Below are positions 62,253 to 64,000 of a DNA stretch of 64,000 bases, in pieces (position 1 is the stretch's first letter; every line of letters begins with the position of its first letter). The position numbers were made by a program, and so were the translations under genes. Under the pieces are notes generated by a model that saw only the letters and a program-made list of their open reading frames with translations, was not told where the DNA came from and searched no databases. This DNA comes from Peribacillus glennii (GTDB taxonomy: Bacteria > Bacillota > Bacilli > Bacillales > DSM-1321): assembly GCF_003429105.1 (NCBI RefSeq), contig NZ_QVTD01000011.1, positions 62,001-126,000 on the forward strand, given 5' to 3'.

Positions 62253-63638
62253 ATGAAATACAGGATTGAACGGGATACGATGGGGGAAGTGGAGGTCCCA
62301 TACGAAAAGTATTGGGGGGCACAGACAGAAAGAAGCCGGCAAAATTTTAAAATCGGCAATGAAAAAATGCCGATCGAGCTGATCCGGGCTTTTGCCCATG
62401 TGAAGCAGGCTGCTTCGAAGGCCAATTATGAATTGGGAAGCCTTTCGGAGATGAAGCAAAAGGCAATTGAAAAAGTTTGCGGTGAAATTCTCAAAGGCGA
62501 ACTTGACGGGCATTTTCCGCTTGTGGTCTGGCAGACGGGCAGCGGAACCCAAACCAATATGAATGTAAATGAAGTGATAGCAAATAAGGGGAACGAATGG
62601 CTGAAGGAGCAGGGAAGCAGGGAGATGCTCCATCCCAATGATGATGTCAATAAAGCTCAAAGCTCGAACGACTCCTTTCCAACTGCCATGCATATTGCCG
62701 CCTATATCGCCGTTACGGAGTCATTGCTACCGCAAGTTAAAGCGCTTAGAGATACATTTCTAGAAAAGGAAAATCAATTTGCTGATTTGGTGAAAATCGG
62801 TCGTACCCATCTCCAGGATGCCACGCCAATCACACTCGGCCAGGAAATTAGCGGCTGGAGGGCGATGCTGGATAAGGATTTCAAGATGATCCAGGAAAGC
62901 AGCAAGTATTTCTTAGATCTTGCAATCGGCGGTACAGCGGTGGGAACAGGGATAAACGCCCACAGGGAGTTTGGAGATAGGGCCGCGAAAGAAATTAGCA
63001 ACGCTACAGGTCATGCATTCAAAGTTTCCGACAATACCTTCCATGCGCTGACCAGCCATGATGAAACCGTACATGTCCATGGGGCTTTAAAGGCGCTTGC
63101 TGCGGACTTAATGAAAATTGCCAATGACGTTAGATGGCTGGCAAGCGGTCCGCGAAGCGGGATCGGCGAAATTTCAATTCCGGCAAATGAACCGGGATCG
63201 AGTATTATGCCTGGCAAAGTAAACCCTACCCAAAGTGAGGCCTTGACGATGATTGCGGTCCAGGTTTTTGGCAATGATGCCACCATAAGTTTTGCCGCGA
63301 GCCAGGGAAACTTCGAGCTGAATGTATTTAAGCCCGTGATTATCTACAATTTCCTTCAATCTGTCAAGCTTCTTAGTGAGGGAATTCATTCTTTCAATGA
63401 AAACTGTGCAAAGGGAATTGAGGCCAATCAGGAGAAAATCGTGGAAAATGTCCACCGCTCTTTGATGCTGGTGACTGCCCTGAATCCTCATATCGGCTAT
63501 GAAAAGGCAGCCGAAATTGCAAAACTGGCTTTCAAAGAAAACAGTACTCTTAAGGAAACCGCCCTAAAGTTAGGTTATGTCACTGAAGAGCAATTTGATG
63601 AATGGGTGAATCCGCAAAATATGGTAAATAGGAAATAA
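62253..63638 (+). CDS. fumC: Class II fumarate hydratase
   Basis: 461 residues. The lyase signature is [13 protein letters not shown] near residue 317; other blocks are [44 protein letters not shown] and [13 protein letters not shown]. It interconverts fumarate and malate in the TCA cycle. In B. subtilis it is citG. Strong RBS AAAGGGGGAG. Monocistronic. Confidence 0.96.
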   Translation: MKYRIERDTMGEVEVPYEKYWGAQTERSRQNFKIGNEKMPIELIRAFAHVKQAASKANYELGSLSEMKQKAIEKVCGEILKGELDGHFPLVVWQTGSGTQTNMNVNEVIANKGNEWLKEQGSREMLHPNDDVNKAQSSNDSFPTAMHIAAYIAVTESLLPQVKALRDTFLEKENQFADLVKIGRTHLQDATPITLGQEISGWRAMLDKDFKMIQESSKYFLDLAIGGTAVGTGINAHREFGDRAAKEISNATGHAFKVSDNTFHALTSHDETVHVHGALKALAADLMKIANDVRWLASGPRSGIGEISIPANEPGSSIMPGKVNPTQSEALTMIAVQVFGNDATISFAASQGNFELNVFKPVIIYNFLQSVKLLSEGIHSFNENCAKGIEANQEKIVENVHRSLMLVTALNPHIGYEKAAEIAKLAFKENSTLKETALKLGYVTEEQFDEWVNPQNMVNRK

Positions 63639-63696
63639 ATAATCCCCTTCACAAGGTGTGGGGATACAAACTAAAGCTGCCATGAATTTTATTGTA

Positions 63697-63726
63697 AGGC
63701 AATCCGCTGTGGGTTGCTTTTTTTAT
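63697..63726 (+). terminator. Terminator of fumC
   Basis: Stem GGCAATCC / GGGTTGCT(T) with loop GCTGT and a run of seven T. A second small hairpin ATCCCC / GGGGAT at 63643-63665 precedes it. Confidence 0.75.
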
Positions 63727-63911
63727 TTAGTAAGATGAACGGGAACTTCACGGATGGCATAATCTATGTGGCTGTAAATTTGGTCGGCTTTATTTAACGG
63801 GCTAAATTCATTTATATCAGCCAATTCCCGGATTTTATGGGCGAATTCGAAAATTATGATTAAACTCTTAAGATGCTCCGAATTAAAACTTATATTTTCA
63901 CTAACATCCAT
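63723..63911 (-). CDS. Small hypothetical protein, 62 residues
   Basis: ATG 63911 to TAA 63723. It starts MDVSENISFNSEHLKSLIII and contains FEFAHKIRELADINEF. The RBS is weak (TTGGG). No family recognised; its 3' end overlaps the fumC terminator. Confidence 0.45.
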   Translation of the reverse strand: MDVSENISFNSEHLKSLIIIFEFAHKIRELADINEFSPLNKADQIYSHIDYAIREVPVHLTK

Positions 63912-63920
63912 CCCAAATCA

Positions 63921-63950
63921 AAGAGCAACAGCCATCGACTGTTGCCCTCT
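63921..63950. terminator. Terminator-like hairpin near the right edge
   Basis: Stem AGAGCAACAG / CTGTTGCCCT with a CCATCGA loop; on the minus strand it is followed by CTCTTTGATTT. It would end the gene that enters from the right. Confidence 0.65.
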
Positions 63951-63962
63951 GTATAGCATCAT

Positions 63963-64000
63963 TTATGCACGGATCCGCACTTCTGTATCTTTATCAAAGA
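63963..64000 (-). CDS. C-terminal end of a gene running off the right edge
   Basis: The minus-strand frame encodes FDKDTEVRIRA and TAA at 63963, directly before a terminator-like hairpin. Only 12 codons are visible, so the product cannot be named. Confidence 0.45.
   Translation of the reverse strand, partial: FDKDTEVRIRA

Overview
The window looks like a chromosomal segment of a spore-forming Bacillaceae bacterium (Bacillus sensu lato). The support is consistent: AT-rich DNA, strong AGGAGG-type ribosome binding sites, frequent TTG and GTG starts, intrinsic terminators after most genes, a YtvI-type sporulation membrane protein, a YhcQ/CotF-type coat protein, an Spx paralogue, KipI/KipA/YcsF homologues and typical Gram-positive cis-regulatory RNAs (S-box, THI-box, cobalamin box, PyrR attenuator). 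I saw no tRNA, rRNA, CRISPR array, phage module or intact insertion sequence.

Layout. 0-6 kb: end of ribD, a small nucleotidase, a frameshifted NlpC/P60 remnant, a copC-copD pair, a DUF2243 membrane protein and a CzcD-type cation exporter. 6-12.5 kb: an OmpR-type two-component pair, an Spx paralogue that lacks the first redox cysteine, modAB without modC, a cold-shock gene and two adjacent crcB fluoride-channel genes. 12.5-16.4 kb: a class I ribonucleotide reductase operon on the minus strand, behind an NrdR-box pair, a cobalamin riboswitch and a terminator. 16.4-31.5 kb: SulP transporter, universal stress proteins, YtvI, YnfA, an ECF sigma/anti-sigma pair, a CNNM/hemolysin-type transporter, YitT, DedA, a dicarboxylate symporter and a CDF exporter. 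31.6-43.4 kb: a TPP riboswitch with thiT, an XRE regulator, a class A PBP with a proline-rich tail, a degenerate HPr-like protein, iadA, an AIM24 protein and glpK, then a decayed stretch with DoxX and ABC-ATPase remnants. 44-52 kb: S-box/hom, a PyrR-type attenuator in front of codBA, a rhomboid protein, and metI-metC behind a second S-box. 52-64 kb: a PAS-rich PP2C phosphatase, the 5-oxoprolinase genes pxpBCA with an NRAMP-fold transporter, coat-related genes, a decayed metal-binding secreted-protein gene, fumC, and the tail of a gene leaving the right edge.

How the parts work together. Much of the window is nutrient-sensing RNA control. Hom and MetI-MetC supply homoserine and convert it towards homocysteine, and both are headed by S-boxes. 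CodBA salvages cytosine to uracil under a PyrR-type attenuator. ThiT is under TPP control. Class I RNR appears to be switched off when B12 is present and when dNTPs are high. Five independent gene remnants (NlpC/P60, a SAP/DUF6434-like protein, DoxX, an ABC ATPase and a YtkA-like secreted protein) show continuing gene decay. Several genes of 29-61 residues with good ribosome binding sites are reported as well.

Limits. All family assignments come from reading the sequence, without database searches. Start codons were chosen by Shine-Dalgarno spacing and family length. Domain borders are approximate.
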